Below, piece after piece: positions 42,399 to 51,964 of a DNA stretch of 64,000 nt. This DNA is from Mongoliitalea daihaiensis (GTDB taxonomy: Bacteria; Bacteroidota; Bacteroidia; Cytophagales; Cyclobacteriaceae), in the NCBI RefSeq assembly GCF_021596945.1, contig NZ_CP063779.1:499501-563500 (forward strand), given 5' to 3'. The notes below the pieces were generated by a model. The model saw only the letters and a program-made list of their open reading frames with translations, made no database searches and was not told where the DNA came from. Numbering within the stretch: position 1 is the stretch's first letter; the number at the start of each line of letters is the position of its first letter. The position numbers were made by a program, and so were the translations under genes.

Positions 42399-42446
42399 AT
42401 AGAGAAAAAGAAATCTCTTCAGTAAGCGAAGGCTCTTTTTCTCTAT
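42399..42446 (-). terminator. long stem-loop downstream of the metalloprotease gene
   Basis: ATAGAGAAAAAG (42399-42410) and CTTTTTCTCTAT (42435-42446) are exact complements (12 bp). The loop contains a smaller CTTC/GAAG stem. It lies 28 bp after the stop of the minus-strand metalloprotease gene and is T-rich on that strand, so it probably ends that transcript. Confidence 0.65.
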
Positions 42447-42473
42447 CTATCAACATGAATATGAGAGGTTATA

Positions 42474-45059
42474 TTACTTCACCTCCTTCATGCTGTTTTC
42501 AATCAATAATTTTAAGTGGTCCTTATGAGCTTTGGAAGAAAGATCTCCACCTGCATTCGACACTTTCGCTTTGATATAATTCAAATTATACAAAGCAGAA
42601 GATCTTGCTAAGTGATTGTAGCGAGCACTTCCCGAACCGGCAACCATACCTTTCAGGGTGTTTACATATTCTACTTGAAGATTTTGTCTGAAAGAGTTGA
42701 CATTTCCACTGATATCAGCATCAAAGATGGCTTTTGTCAAATCATTCATATAGGTCGCCAAGTTGTACTTATTGCCATACAATTCAGAATCCACCATTCT
42801 TTGTAAGGTGTTGGGGTGGGTCAAGTGTGCCAACACACTTCTTTGGGCTCCTAATACTTGCAGATGGATTTTTGGATCTTCTGGACCAGAAAAGAAGTCA
42901 AAACCTCTCCGCTGTCTAGCCAAGTAGTTGATCAAATCATTGGGAATGTCAAAGGCATTGGGAGCAAACATGTATTTATTCAAGGCGTTCAACGCTCTTT
43001 TTTGATCCTGTAAGCTTACAGGAGTGTAAGGCTGTGTAGCGCCTTCCTGACCTGCCATGGCTCTATCCACATATACACCGGCAATAAAACGTGACATCAC
43101 ACCACCTGCTGTCGCATACTGATTCATCAAGATACCGTATGCCTGTACCAATTCTTGATACGACTGCCCATCTTTAGTGTACTTTTCTTTAATTTCCCCC
43201 ATCAACTTCTTAGAGGTTTCCATCATATGGATAGAATATCCAATTTGATCGTTGGAAAGGTCGCCAATCATCACCCGAGGGTCAATCGCTTTCCCTGGAG
43301 CTCGCATATCATCCGCATCGTTACCAAAAGTCAATTCTGGACGGGTAGACTTAGCTAAGATAGCGTCCATTTCCTGTTGGGTTTTGACAGGAGTGTACCC
43401 AAACTCGATCGCCCATACATCGTAAGGACCTACAGTGGTACTGAAGTAATGGCCCTGCTTGGATTTATCTGGCGCTAAGTTGATCGCCATATAATCCATC
43501 ACAGAACCTGCCAATGCTTTCCCTTGGATAAAATCCTTATCTGCCAATTGCGCAGGTGAAAATAGCTGGGAGGCTTTCATGTTATGGTTCAAGCCTAAGG
43601 TATGACCCACTTCGTGCATCAAGAGCTCTTCCATCGCTTCCTTTTTCATTCCCTCCATCTCATAATCTGAAGCACCACTTGCTCTCAAAAATGCTTGTCC
43701 AAACATCATATTATTCTGCAAATGCATCCCCACAGTACAAAAATGCCCATTATGCCAAGTACCCATGGTTTGCTCTGAAGCGGCTGTTTCCCCGAAAAGT
43801 TCATTGTATACCACTCGGTTGGTATGGTACACAAATTCCAACATGATATCAGAACCTAGGATTTGGCCTGTTCTTGGATTGACAAAGCTAGGGCCATAAC
43901 CACCAAAAGGAGGATTTGGAGAACTTGTCCAACGCAAGACATTGTATCGAATATCTCCCGCATCCCAATCTGCATCATCTGGCTGAATATTTACTTGGAC
44001 TGCATTCTTAAATCCAGCTTTCTCAAAAGCCTTATTCCATTCCAATACTGCATTTTTGATCGTTTCTCTCCATTCATGAGGCGTAGAGTTCTCAATCCAC
44101 CATACAATTGGCTCCACAGGCTCAGAAAGAGCCGCATTAGGATCTTTCTTTCTCAAATCCCAGCGATGAATTACATCCCTGTAAGGAGTCGCTGAGCTGG
44201 ATGTCATATCTGTAACCTTGGTAGTAAAATAACCCACGCGTGGGTCTTCAAACCTTGGCTCATAGCCATTGTCAGGCAATTCAATTAAACTATGGTACAC
44301 TTTGATGGAAACATTCCTACCATCCGTCACCGCATCCGAACCTCCATTCAAGACCGAAGGATTGGTATACACATACTCTACTGCCAAGTCAGAGTTTTTT
44401 TCATAGGACCTGATAGCTAGTACTTTTGTTTTCTCGCCATCCAAATTCCCTAACTTAAAAGACATGGGAGACTCCCCTGGAAAAGGAGGTCTTTTGATCA
44501 TCCCAAAAGTTTCTTTCAAGAATAAATTATCAGCTTTAATTATCAGAATACCAGCATCTGCATCTTCAAATTCAATTTTAGCCGAAGCCATGATAGCTGG
44601 ACTTATATTGGCATCAGCAGAGCGGCTCAGTGGGTTTTCCGGATCGAAGTAAAAGGAAGTGTTTTGCTGAACAAACTCTACTCTGTTGAAATAGCGCTCA
44701 ACTTTGAAAATCTTGTTGTCCCCATAAGAACCCCTGAAGGCCCCTGCTTCTGTAACACCATCACCGATTTGAGAAAAATACAGGTACTCATTGCCCAACT
44801 GATCTTTTTTAATCAGCATTTTCATTTCTCCACTCGTGGTGTCCTGATAGAAAGTAAAAAGGCCTTCAAACTTTTGATGTCCTTTGACCACATCTTCTAA
44901 TTTCTTTTTCTCTGGCTTCTTCTCAGCAGCAGGAGCAGCTGTGGCCGCAGGAGCATTTTTTTTGCTCTTTTTTTGTGCAAATGCCTCATCTGTGGGCATC
45001 ATCACCACTCCCATTGCTAGCATGGCAAGCAAAAGGCAGCGTTGAGTTGTTCTCATCAT
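42474..45059 (-). CDS. secreted zinc metalloprotease (HExxHxxGxxH, DUF5117-type)
   Basis: An 861-residue exported protease. A signal peptide (LLAMLAMGVVMMPTDEAFA) and a Lys/Ala/Pro-rich linker come first, then a beta-rich DUF5117-like region (GDGVTEAGAFRGS, FKVERYFNRVEF). The catalytic part has HEVGHTLGLNHN near residues 478-489, the full metzincin zinc motif HExxHxxGxxH, followed by SVMDYMAIN with the Met-turn. Large proteins of this architecture are widespread in Bacteroidota; their substrates are unknown. It is the last of three consecutive large secreted-protein genes on this strand. Confidence 0.9.
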   Translation of the reverse strand: MMRTTQRCLLLAMLAMGVVMMPTDEAFAQKKSKKNAPAATAAPAAEKKPEKKKLEDVVKGHQKFEGLFTFYQDTTSGEMKMLIKKDQLGNEYLYFSQIGDGVTEAGAFRGSYGDNKIFKVERYFNRVEFVQQNTSFYFDPENPLSRSADANISPAIMASAKIEFEDADAGILIIKADNLFLKETFGMIKRPPFPGESPMSFKLGNLDGEKTKVLAIRSYEKNSDLAVEYVYTNPSVLNGGSDAVTDGRNVSIKVYHSLIELPDNGYEPRFEDPRVGYFTTKVTDMTSSSATPYRDVIHRWDLRKKDPNAALSEPVEPIVWWIENSTPHEWRETIKNAVLEWNKAFEKAGFKNAVQVNIQPDDADWDAGDIRYNVLRWTSSPNPPFGGYGPSFVNPRTGQILGSDIMLEFVYHTNRVVYNELFGETAASEQTMGTWHNGHFCTVGMHLQNNMMFGQAFLRASGASDYEMEGMKKEAMEELLMHEVGHTLGLNHNMKASQLFSPAQLADKDFIQGKALAGSVMDYMAINLAPDKSKQGHYFSTTVGPYDVWAIEFGYTPVKTQQEMDAILAKSTRPELTFGNDADDMRAPGKAIDPRVMIGDLSNDQIGYSIHMMETSKKLMGEIKEKYTKDGQSYQELVQAYGILMNQYATAGGVMSRFIAGVYVDRAMAGQEGATQPYTPVSLQDQKRALNALNKYMFAPNAFDIPNDLINYLARQRRGFDFFSGPEDPKIHLQVLGAQRSVLAHLTHPNTLQRMVDSELYGNKYNLATYMNDLTKAIFDADISGNVNSFRQNLQVEYVNTLKGMVAGSGSARYNHLARSSALYNLNYIKAKVSNAGGDLSSKAHKDHLKLLIENSMKEVK

Positions 45060-45171
45060 AAAGTATGTTCTCTGAATTGGTTGACTTTTAACTAATCCTT
45101 AAAAATACAGCGAAAAAATTTAATATTGCCTTCTCCAGCCCTCAATCCAAGGTCAATTTTTGAAATATTAA

Positions 45172-45205
45172 CAAAAAAATCCCCTATCTCAAGCGACAGG
45201 GGATT
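45172..45205 (-). terminator. intrinsic terminator of the Asp-box propeller gene
   Basis: AATCCCCT (45178-45185) pairs with AGGGGATT (45198-45205). On the minus strand the hairpin runs into a seven-base T-tract, 27 bp after the stop codon. Confidence 0.85.
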
Positions 45206-45231
45206 GGAGTTAATTGATTGAATAGTCAGAC

Positions 45232-48200
45232 CTATCGGGAACGGTCAATTTTCAATTCCTCTTTTATCGTATCTATACTCATCAAATTAGCAATTTGATT
45301 TTTTTCAATTGCTCTGAACTTTGCCAATTGCGTATCTATCTGACGAGTAATCTCTTCTCTTACTTCCTCTGCACCGTCGGTAGGTCTGTATTCACCCGTA
45401 CCCACGATCACATTCAGATGGGCCAACTTGTTATTGAGGCGGATTGGATAATTCAAAGGATCCTGTCCACTGCGATTTTGTGTTTGATACAACTCTTTTT
45501 CGATATCGGAAATGGATTTCACAAGGGGTTCTAATCTGCGTTTTTGTCTCGCATCTTTTGCCATCATTTCCTCCATTACTTCCCGATACTTACGAATCAG
45601 GATAATGGTTTCATGTGTTTCGGTTAATTTATCCCTCACTTGAAGCAAGAAATCAAACTGTGCCTGCAAATCCTCTTGGGTGGATTCATACCGCAGATCG
45701 GGTAGTACTTTGAAGCCCTGCTCTTGAGTCACTCCATCTACAATCATACGAACGGTATAGTCCCCAGGTACCACCTTAGGCCCTCTCAAAGGACCTGACC
45801 ACATGATCATTCCATCAAAGCCTTTGGCATCCGGTAATCGGAGATTCCAGTTAAACTCGTTGGAGCCTACTTTGTATTTTAAGGTATCTTTTTCAATTCC
45901 TTTGGAAGAATAGGCCTTCAAGACCTGCTTTTGTTTATCCAAAAACTCTATCCTTACCTCTTCTGTTGGTTCCTGATTCAACTGATAATACACCAATACT
46001 CCTCCAGGCCTATTGGTGCCTGCCGTTTTAGATGCCCGTCTCACCCCATCTAGTCTGTATGAGTCCTGGGGACGAAACAAATGGAATGGTTTGCTAGCTA
46101 CCTCATTGGAAAGCTGATGCAATACTGTCAAATCATCAATAATCCAAAAACTTCTGCCCTGAGTGGCTGCAATGAGGTTGTTTTCTTTGATTGTCAAATC
46201 GGTGATTGGTACAATAGGTAAGTTCAATTGAAATGATTGCCACGATTCTCCATCGTTGAAGGAAACATACATCCCTGTCTCTGTCCCTGCATAAAGCATC
46301 CCTTTTTTGACAGGATCTGCTCTTACCACCCTTGTGAAATGTTGTTCATCGATTCCGTCTACAATTTTGATCCAAGTTTTACCAAAATCTACTGTTTTAA
46401 ATAAGTATGGTGCGTAATCTCCATTTTTATAAGCGGTGGCTGCAAAATAGAGTCCTCCTTCTTCGAAAGGATGCCCTTCCATACTATTGATTTGAGTCCA
46501 TTCTGGTAAATCTTTTGGGGTTACATTTTCCCAAGTTTTCCCATTGTCTTTAGACACATGCACCAAGCCATCATCGGAACCTGCCCATAAAACCCCTTTT
46601 TTCAAAGGTGATTCGGTAGCTGCAAAAATGGTTGAATAATATTCCACGGATGTATTATCCTTGGTAATCGGTCCTCCCGACGGACCTAACTTTTCTTTAG
46701 CATTTCTGGTCAAATCCGGACTAAAAGTCTCCCAAGATTGCCCTCCATTGGTAGATCGATGAAATTGATTGGAAGTAGTATATAGTACTTTGGGATCATG
46801 AGGAGAATAGAAAATAGGGAAGTTCCACTGGAACCTATACTTCATTCCTTCTGCTCCATGACCCATAGGGTTGTCGGGATACACATTTACATTTCTTTTT
46901 GCTCCAGTACGATGATTCAACATTTGAAGTAAACCTCCATAATTACCACCGTAAACAACGTCATTGTCCAAAGGATCTACAGCCAACCATCCCGATTCAG
47001 AACCTGCACTTACTTCCCAATCATTCTCTGTAATTCCTGCACCTTCGTTTCTATGTGCAATACGCATGGTAGAATTATCTTGCTGTGCACCGTAGATTCT
47101 ATAGGGGAAGTGATTATCTGTCGTCACTCTATAAAACTGTGCAGTAGGCTGATTCATATAGGTAGACCACTGCTTGCCCCCATCAAATGACACTTGTGCA
47201 CCGCCATCATCGGCGATGATCATGCGCTGATTATCCGAAGGATCTATCCACAAATCATGGTGATCTCCGTGCGGTGCATTGGAACTCTTAAAGGTTTTGC
47301 CTCCATCAGTAGATTTGTGATAGCTCACATTGAGTACATATACGGTATTCTCATCCTGAGTATCCGCATAAAGACGTGTATAGTACCAAGCGCGCTGTCT
47401 GAGATTACGATCTTCATTGGTTTTTTCCCAGGTATCTCCTCCATCGTCAGAGCGATATACCCCTCCATCTAAATTCTCGACAATTGCCCACAAGCGATTA
47501 GAATTTACCGGGGAAACTGTAATCCCCATAATCCCTAAAGTCCCCTCAGGTAGACCTTTGTTCCGAGAAATCTCTGTCCAGTTTTCTCCTCCATCGGTAC
47601 TTTTAAACATCTTGGAGCCGGGACCACCACTTTCCAAACTGTAAGGTGTCCGCTTCAATTCCCAGGTCGATGCATACATTACTTCCGGGTTATTAGGATC
47701 TAAAATCAAATCCACCGCTCCTGACTGCGGGTCTACAAATAATTTTCTTTCCCAAGATCTACCACCATCCGTCGATTTATATACGCCCCGCATTTGAGTG
47801 GGCTTAAAAATATCTCCCAAAACCGCAGCATATACCACATCTGGATTGGTAGGATGTACACGAATTCGAGAAATAAATCTTGTTTCTTCCATCCCTAAAG
47901 ACTCCCAAGATTTCCCTGCGTCGGTACTTTTCCAAAAACCGTAGCCATAGGATACATTTCCCCGAACTGTCTTTTCGCCACCTCCTACATAAATGATATT
48001 CGGATCTGAAGGAGCTACGGTAACTGCCCCGATGGAGCCACCAAAGTAGCCATCAGACACATTGGACCAAGAACTCCCTCCATCTGTAGTCTTCCAAACA
48101 CCTCCACCGGTAGCGCCAAAGTAAAAGGTATTACGGTCGCCAATAACTCCAGACACAGCCGCCGAGCGACCTCCACGGTGAGGCCCCACCAGCCTCCATT

Positions 48201-48309
48201 GGACTGCATCGTATAGTGTTTCATCGTACGTTTGCGCTTGCACCTCTGCAAATGCACCGAGTCCTAGCAACAGGAATGCAGCACAAAAGATCTGTAAAAT
48301 TCTGTTCAT
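45232..48309 (-). CDS. secreted Asp-box/BNR (VPS10/sortilin-like) beta-propeller protein
   Basis: A 1025-residue exported protein (signal peptide ending EVQAQ). The body is built from many Asp-box hairpins of the form S-x-D-x-G-x-T-W, e.g. KTTDGGSSWSNVSDG, KSTDAGKSWESLG, RSDDGGDTWEK and HVSKDNGKTWENV. Such repeats make ten-bladed or tandem propellers, as in sortilin/VPS10 and glycosidase-related proteins. It is often labelled glycosyl hydrolase, but no catalytic residues can be assigned. The C-terminal 250 residues add a beta-sandwich region (NEFNWNLRLPDAKGFDGMIM) and a helical tail. It sits between two predicted secreted peptidases. Confidence 0.88.
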   Translation of the reverse strand: MNRILQIFCAAFLLLGLGAFAEVQAQTYDETLYDAVQWRLVGPHRGGRSAAVSGVIGDRNTFYFGATGGGVWKTTDGGSSWSNVSDGYFGGSIGAVTVAPSDPNIIYVGGGEKTVRGNVSYGYGFWKSTDAGKSWESLGMEETRFISRIRVHPTNPDVVYAAVLGDIFKPTQMRGVYKSTDGGRSWERKLFVDPQSGAVDLILDPNNPEVMYASTWELKRTPYSLESGGPGSKMFKSTDGGENWTEISRNKGLPEGTLGIMGITVSPVNSNRLWAIVENLDGGVYRSDDGGDTWEKTNEDRNLRQRAWYYTRLYADTQDENTVYVLNVSYHKSTDGGKTFKSSNAPHGDHHDLWIDPSDNQRMIIADDGGAQVSFDGGKQWSTYMNQPTAQFYRVTTDNHFPYRIYGAQQDNSTMRIAHRNEGAGITENDWEVSAGSESGWLAVDPLDNDVVYGGNYGGLLQMLNHRTGAKRNVNVYPDNPMGHGAEGMKYRFQWNFPIFYSPHDPKVLYTTSNQFHRSTNGGQSWETFSPDLTRNAKEKLGPSGGPITKDNTSVEYYSTIFAATESPLKKGVLWAGSDDGLVHVSKDNGKTWENVTPKDLPEWTQINSMEGHPFEEGGLYFAATAYKNGDYAPYLFKTVDFGKTWIKIVDGIDEQHFTRVVRADPVKKGMLYAGTETGMYVSFNDGESWQSFQLNLPIVPITDLTIKENNLIAATQGRSFWIIDDLTVLHQLSNEVASKPFHLFRPQDSYRLDGVRRASKTAGTNRPGGVLVYYQLNQEPTEEVRIEFLDKQKQVLKAYSSKGIEKDTLKYKVGSNEFNWNLRLPDAKGFDGMIMWSGPLRGPKVVPGDYTVRMIVDGVTQEQGFKVLPDLRYESTQEDLQAQFDFLLQVRDKLTETHETIILIRKYREVMEEMMAKDARQKRRLEPLVKSISDIEKELYQTQNRSGQDPLNYPIRLNNKLAHLNVIVGTGEYRPTDGAEEVREEITRQIDTQLAKFRAIEKNQIANLMSIDTIKEELKIDRSR

Positions 48310-48394
48310 AGCATGTAGGTTAATGTTTTATTAGGGAAATTAATCCAAAGGAAGGGAATTATTGCATAAAAAATGATAATTGGTCAAATGAACA

Positions 48395-48426
48395 TATAAA
48401 AAAAGCGTGGAAAAATTTCCACGCTT
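48395..48426 (-). terminator. intrinsic terminator of the S9 peptidase gene
   Basis: AAGCGTGGAAA (48403-48413) pairs with TTTCCACGCTT (48416-48426), and the minus strand continues into a T-run. It lies 11 bp after the stop codon. Confidence 0.85.
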
Positions 48427-48436
48427 CAATTTTAGC

Positions 48437-51163
48437 CTAGCGGACTTTATCGTAGAGTTTTTCCAAATGAGGAATCCCTCTTTCCATCCATTCGGGCGCA
48501 TCTTTACCCATCAAATGATAGTCAAAATATTGCTTCATACGGATTTGAAAATCCTTTTGATTGGCTTCAATCCCTAGGTGATGGCCTTCATTAGGATAAG
48601 ACAAGAAAATTACCTCTTTATCCATCCTTCTAGCTGCATTGTAAAGCTCTAAGCCTTGAGCCCAATCCACAGCTCCATCCTTGGTGCCATGCAAAATCAT
48701 GAATGGGGTTTTAATATTGGGCACATGGTACATAGGGTTTTCTCGGTTATAATCTTCCCGATGTGTCCAAGGAGTCACTCCTCTACCCATGCGCACCTGA
48801 CCGATTTCCATGATTCCATGATGTACCGTACCCGTACTTGCATACAGATTATTATAGAAACTTTCCAAGTTGGTCGGAGGGGCACCTGTCACAATACATT
48901 TAAACATATCTGTCTGCGTCAGGATAAAAGATGTTTGATAACCTCCCCAAGAATGACCCTGCAAGCCGATATTATCTTTATCAGCGTAGCCCAACTCAAT
49001 CAGCTTATTGGCTGCAGAAGTGATGGCGTCCAACGAACTTGTACCTGGTCTGCCCTCTTCGAAGATTATATCTGGCATGAAAATCATGTACCCATTGCTC
49101 GCATAAGTAGAGAAATGTGGGCGGTCATCATACACTGGCATGGAATATTGATGATGACGATCAGACATTTTTTCATAGAAATACATGATGGTAGGATACG
49201 CCTTACCTTCTTCATAATTCGCCGGTAGGGTTAGTGTCCCTTGGAGACGCTGCCCTTTGCTGTTGGTGAATTCTACCAATTTTCTTTTGCCCCAAGCAAA
49301 TTCAGTTTGTTGGGGATTGGCATCTGTTAGTTTTTGGATATTTTTAAACTTTCCATCACTCACATGATAATCCGGAAATTCCTCAAAAGTCTGTCTGGTA
49401 AAGAAATAGCGGTCGGCATTTTCTGCTTTAAGCGGATTCCCAATCATCGCATCTACAAACATCACAGGTGCTGGACTACTCCCCAGCTTTAATTCATAGA
49501 ATCCGTTTTGCTTTGTCCACTCTCCATAAGCCTCCAGCCATAGCGGTTTGGAAGTATCAATCCATTCTTGTGTTCTATCAGGATTGATATAGCGAAAACG
49601 TATTTCCTGAGCATCTCCGATAGTTGTAATATTTGTTGCTTTGCTTCCATCCAATGCCAACATCCATAGGTCGTACTTGTGATTAACAATTACATGCTTT
49701 CCATCTTTAGTCCAACCTGCTACGCCATAGGGTGGCTTTTCGTGCGGATACGGGTGTTCTAAATCCATGAAAACCATCGGAGCCTTGGAAGAAACATTGA
49801 TTTTTGCGTTGGTCTCCAAATTATAAGCTATCAATACCGTGTCTTTTTGGTATAAATAAAACTTACCATCAGGAGAATATTGCAAAGCTCGATTGATTAA
49901 TTTTTCTACCAAAACACGTTCACCGGTAGTCACATCCACTCGATACAAATCCGCTGGTGAAACTCCCCAATTGATATCACTGATGTAAGGTTTTTCATCC
50001 CTTCCAATCTTAAATCGTGCATGTTTCGACGGTAATACAGTTTTCATATCCTCATCCGCCAACTGTACAAACTTATCTTGTGCAAAGTGAAATACAGCAG
50101 GCATGGTTTCATTACGATTTCTGTTGGCACGAACAATCTGCACTGACTGCAAATAATCATCTTTCCAATGCCATACATCTACATTGGGTAGGGTATCCTT
50201 GTCAGCTTTGAAGGCAGCAGCCTGCTCTTTGATGCCAAACCAAACGGCTTTTCCATCGTGCATGAAAGACAAAGGAGCTTTCTCACTCACAACAAAACCT
50301 GTAGTCAAACCTTTGTGATTTGGATCAAGCTCATATTTGACTGGATTACTTGCCAAATTCCCAAATACCAATAAATGATTAATCCCTTGCTCTACAGAAT
50401 CTACTGAAGATCCCTTCAAAAAGGCTAATTGATTGCCTCTAGCAACTGCCTCGGATTTCATCAATAGACGATCATCCCACACCAATGACTGATAGGTCAT
50501 TGCATCTCCATCAAGCATTTGAGTACTTTTAGTACTCAAATTAAATAAAAATGCACCATTTCCGATTTGGTCCTGAGCATCTACTAAGTATGCGAGATGG
50601 GTACCTTTTTTATTGACAGCAAACTCGGATACACTCCCTATCACAAATGAGCTTTTCTTCTGAATATCAAAAAGCACTAAATCTGCTCCTTTATGAGAGG
50701 TTTTGTCGTCATCAGCTTTTTTTCTGTGAACCATCCAATAGCGTTCATCGCTGGAAAAGGAAGCTGCATTTGCATTTTCCACTCGGAAAAGTTCCTCCCC
50801 TTTGACCGTCTCCAATACAGCGGTTTGTGTGATAGGCTTTCGGGCCTTTCTCAATTTATCAGCCTCCGCTTTATTAGGTCTCAAAAAATAACTGAAATAG
50901 GCACTTCCATCGGAGAAAGAAAAGTTAGAAGCATAAGGAACCTTACGAATACCCTCAGTTTGTACAGATTTTACATGAAGGGTATCGTCACCTCCATTGG
51001 GGCGAAGTGCATAAGCAAACCAAGCTCCATCAGGAGATGGGGTTGGGGATACTATTCGTGACCATTGGGAGTAATCCTTGAGGCTTAATGGCTTTTGCTG
51101 TGCATAGGAAACCTGTACACATAGCAAAAGGAGCAGGATAGAGATGCTATTGAAATACTTCAT
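48437..51163 (-). CDS. secreted prolyl-oligopeptidase-family (S9) peptidase
   Basis: A 908-residue exported serine peptidase (signal peptide ending VSYAQ). Residues 30-600 look like a beta-propeller that gates the active site. The C-terminal alpha/beta hydrolase domain has the nucleophile GLQGHSWGGYQTSF (Ser near 738), the Asp region FMILHGTKDGAVDW and the His in YPNEGHHLG. The layout matches S9 dipeptidyl-aminopeptidase/acylaminoacyl-peptidase-like proteins. Together with the two following genes it forms a run of predicted secreted proteins that may act on extracellular peptides. Confidence 0.92.
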   Translation of the reverse strand: MKYFNSISILLLLLCVQVSYAQQKPLSLKDYSQWSRIVSPTPSPDGAWFAYALRPNGGDDTLHVKSVQTEGIRKVPYASNFSFSDGSAYFSYFLRPNKAEADKLRKARKPITQTAVLETVKGEELFRVENANAASFSSDERYWMVHRKKADDDKTSHKGADLVLFDIQKKSSFVIGSVSEFAVNKKGTHLAYLVDAQDQIGNGAFLFNLSTKSTQMLDGDAMTYQSLVWDDRLLMKSEAVARGNQLAFLKGSSVDSVEQGINHLLVFGNLASNPVKYELDPNHKGLTTGFVVSEKAPLSFMHDGKAVWFGIKEQAAAFKADKDTLPNVDVWHWKDDYLQSVQIVRANRNRNETMPAVFHFAQDKFVQLADEDMKTVLPSKHARFKIGRDEKPYISDINWGVSPADLYRVDVTTGERVLVEKLINRALQYSPDGKFYLYQKDTVLIAYNLETNAKINVSSKAPMVFMDLEHPYPHEKPPYGVAGWTKDGKHVIVNHKYDLWMLALDGSKATNITTIGDAQEIRFRYINPDRTQEWIDTSKPLWLEAYGEWTKQNGFYELKLGSSPAPVMFVDAMIGNPLKAENADRYFFTRQTFEEFPDYHVSDGKFKNIQKLTDANPQQTEFAWGKRKLVEFTNSKGQRLQGTLTLPANYEEGKAYPTIMYFYEKMSDRHHQYSMPVYDDRPHFSTYASNGYMIFMPDIIFEEGRPGTSSLDAITSAANKLIELGYADKDNIGLQGHSWGGYQTSFILTQTDMFKCIVTGAPPTNLESFYNNLYASTGTVHHGIMEIGQVRMGRGVTPWTHREDYNRENPMYHVPNIKTPFMILHGTKDGAVDWAQGLELYNAARRMDKEVIFLSYPNEGHHLGIEANQKDFQIRMKQYFDYHLMGKDAPEWMERGIPHLEKLYDKVR

Positions 51164-51235
51164 TATTCGAAACTTATTATTTTCGATGAAGTTGGTTGGG
51201 AAAAGAAAAATATCAAACCTTTTTTACACGATAGG

Positions 51236-51266
51236 ACAAAAAAAAACCCTCTTAAGCAGAGGGTTT
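51236..51266 (-). terminator. intrinsic terminator of rplU-rpmA
   Basis: AAACCCTCT (51244-51252) pairs with AGAGGGTTT (51258-51266), loop TAAGC. On the minus strand the hairpin is followed by a run of nine T, 20 bp after the rpmA stop. Confidence 0.92.
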
Positions 51267-51286
51267 ATGAATAGTTTGAATAGATC

Positions 51287-51547
51287 TTAAGCTTCAGCAG
51301 GTACTACGCTAACGTAAGACTTACCATCGAATTTTTTCTTGAATTGAACTTTGCCATCGGTCAAAGCAAACAATGTATGATCTTTACCTAGACCTACGTT
51401 GTCACCTGGGTGATGCTTCGTACCTCTTTGTCTGATGATGATGTTACCGGCAATTACTGCCTCACCACCGAATTTCTTCACACCAAGTCTCTTGGAATGT
51501 GATTCTCTACCGTTCTTGGAACTACCGACACCTTTTTTGTGAGCCAT
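51287..51547 (-). CDS. rpmA: 50S ribosomal protein L27
   Basis: An 86-residue large-subunit protein whose N-terminus reaches the peptidyl transferase centre. It reads [20 protein letters not shown] and LGVKKFGGE, then [20 protein letters not shown], the textbook L27 signature. It starts with MAHKKG directly, with no extra N-terminal peptide of the kind removed in Firmicutes. It follows rplU by 32 bp in the usual rplU-rpmA order. Confidence 0.98.
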   Translation of the reverse strand: MAHKKGVGSSKNGRESHSKRLGVKKFGGEAVIAGNIIIRQRGTKHHPGDNVGLGKDHTLFALTDGKVQFKKKFDGKSYVSVVPAEA

Positions 51548-51579
51548 AATATTAGTTGTTTATGATTTCGGAAGAAATC

Positions 51580-51891
51580 TTACAATGTGATATTTTCAAT
51601 CAAAATTTTAGTAAACTGTTGTCTGTGACCATTTTTCTTTTTGTAACCTTTTCTTCTTTTCTTCTTGAAAACGATTACTTTGTCACCTTTAACGTGATCT
51701 ACAATTTTTGCAGATACCATTGCGCCAGAGATAATTGGAGCGCCTATTGATACCGTACCGTTGTCTTCTGCCAACAATACTTGATCAAATTCCACGGAAG
51801 CGCCAGCATCGCCTTGCATTTTTGGTGCATAGACATACTGATCTTTTGTTACTTTGAACTGCTTTCCTGCGATGTTAACAATTGCGTACAT
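51580..51891 (-). CDS. rplU: 50S ribosomal protein L21
   Basis: A 103-residue large-subunit protein that binds 23S rRNA. It reads MYAIVNIAGKQFKVTKDQYV, KVIVFKKKRRKGYKKKNGHRQ and FTKILIENI, all diagnostic of L21. First gene of the rplU-rpmA operon, with a consensus -7 element 33 bases upstream. Confidence 0.98.
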   Translation of the reverse strand: MYAIVNIAGKQFKVTKDQYVYAPKMQGDAGASVEFDQVLLAEDNGTVSIGAPIISGAMVSAKIVDHVKGDKVIVFKKKRRKGYKKKNGHRQQFTKILIENITL

Positions 51892-51923
51892 ATTTGTTTT
51901 AGCTAGTATAGGAAATTGGAATG

Positions 51924-51931
51924 CAAAGATA
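51924..51931 (-). promoter_or_regulatory. -7 promoter element of rplU-rpmA
   Basis: TATCTTTG on the minus strand is an exact TAnnTTTG match, the same octamer as before the ENPP-type operon. The start codon lies 33 bases downstream. Confidence 0.6.
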
Positions 51932-51964
51932 GATAAAATGTTCTTAATAAAAAATTTACCCTTC

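Noticed and set aside
45232-48309. Calling the Asp-box protein a glycoside hydrolase or sialidase
   Set aside because: Asp-box repeats are structural. No catalytic Arg triad or acid pair could be assigned, so only a propeller protein is claimed.
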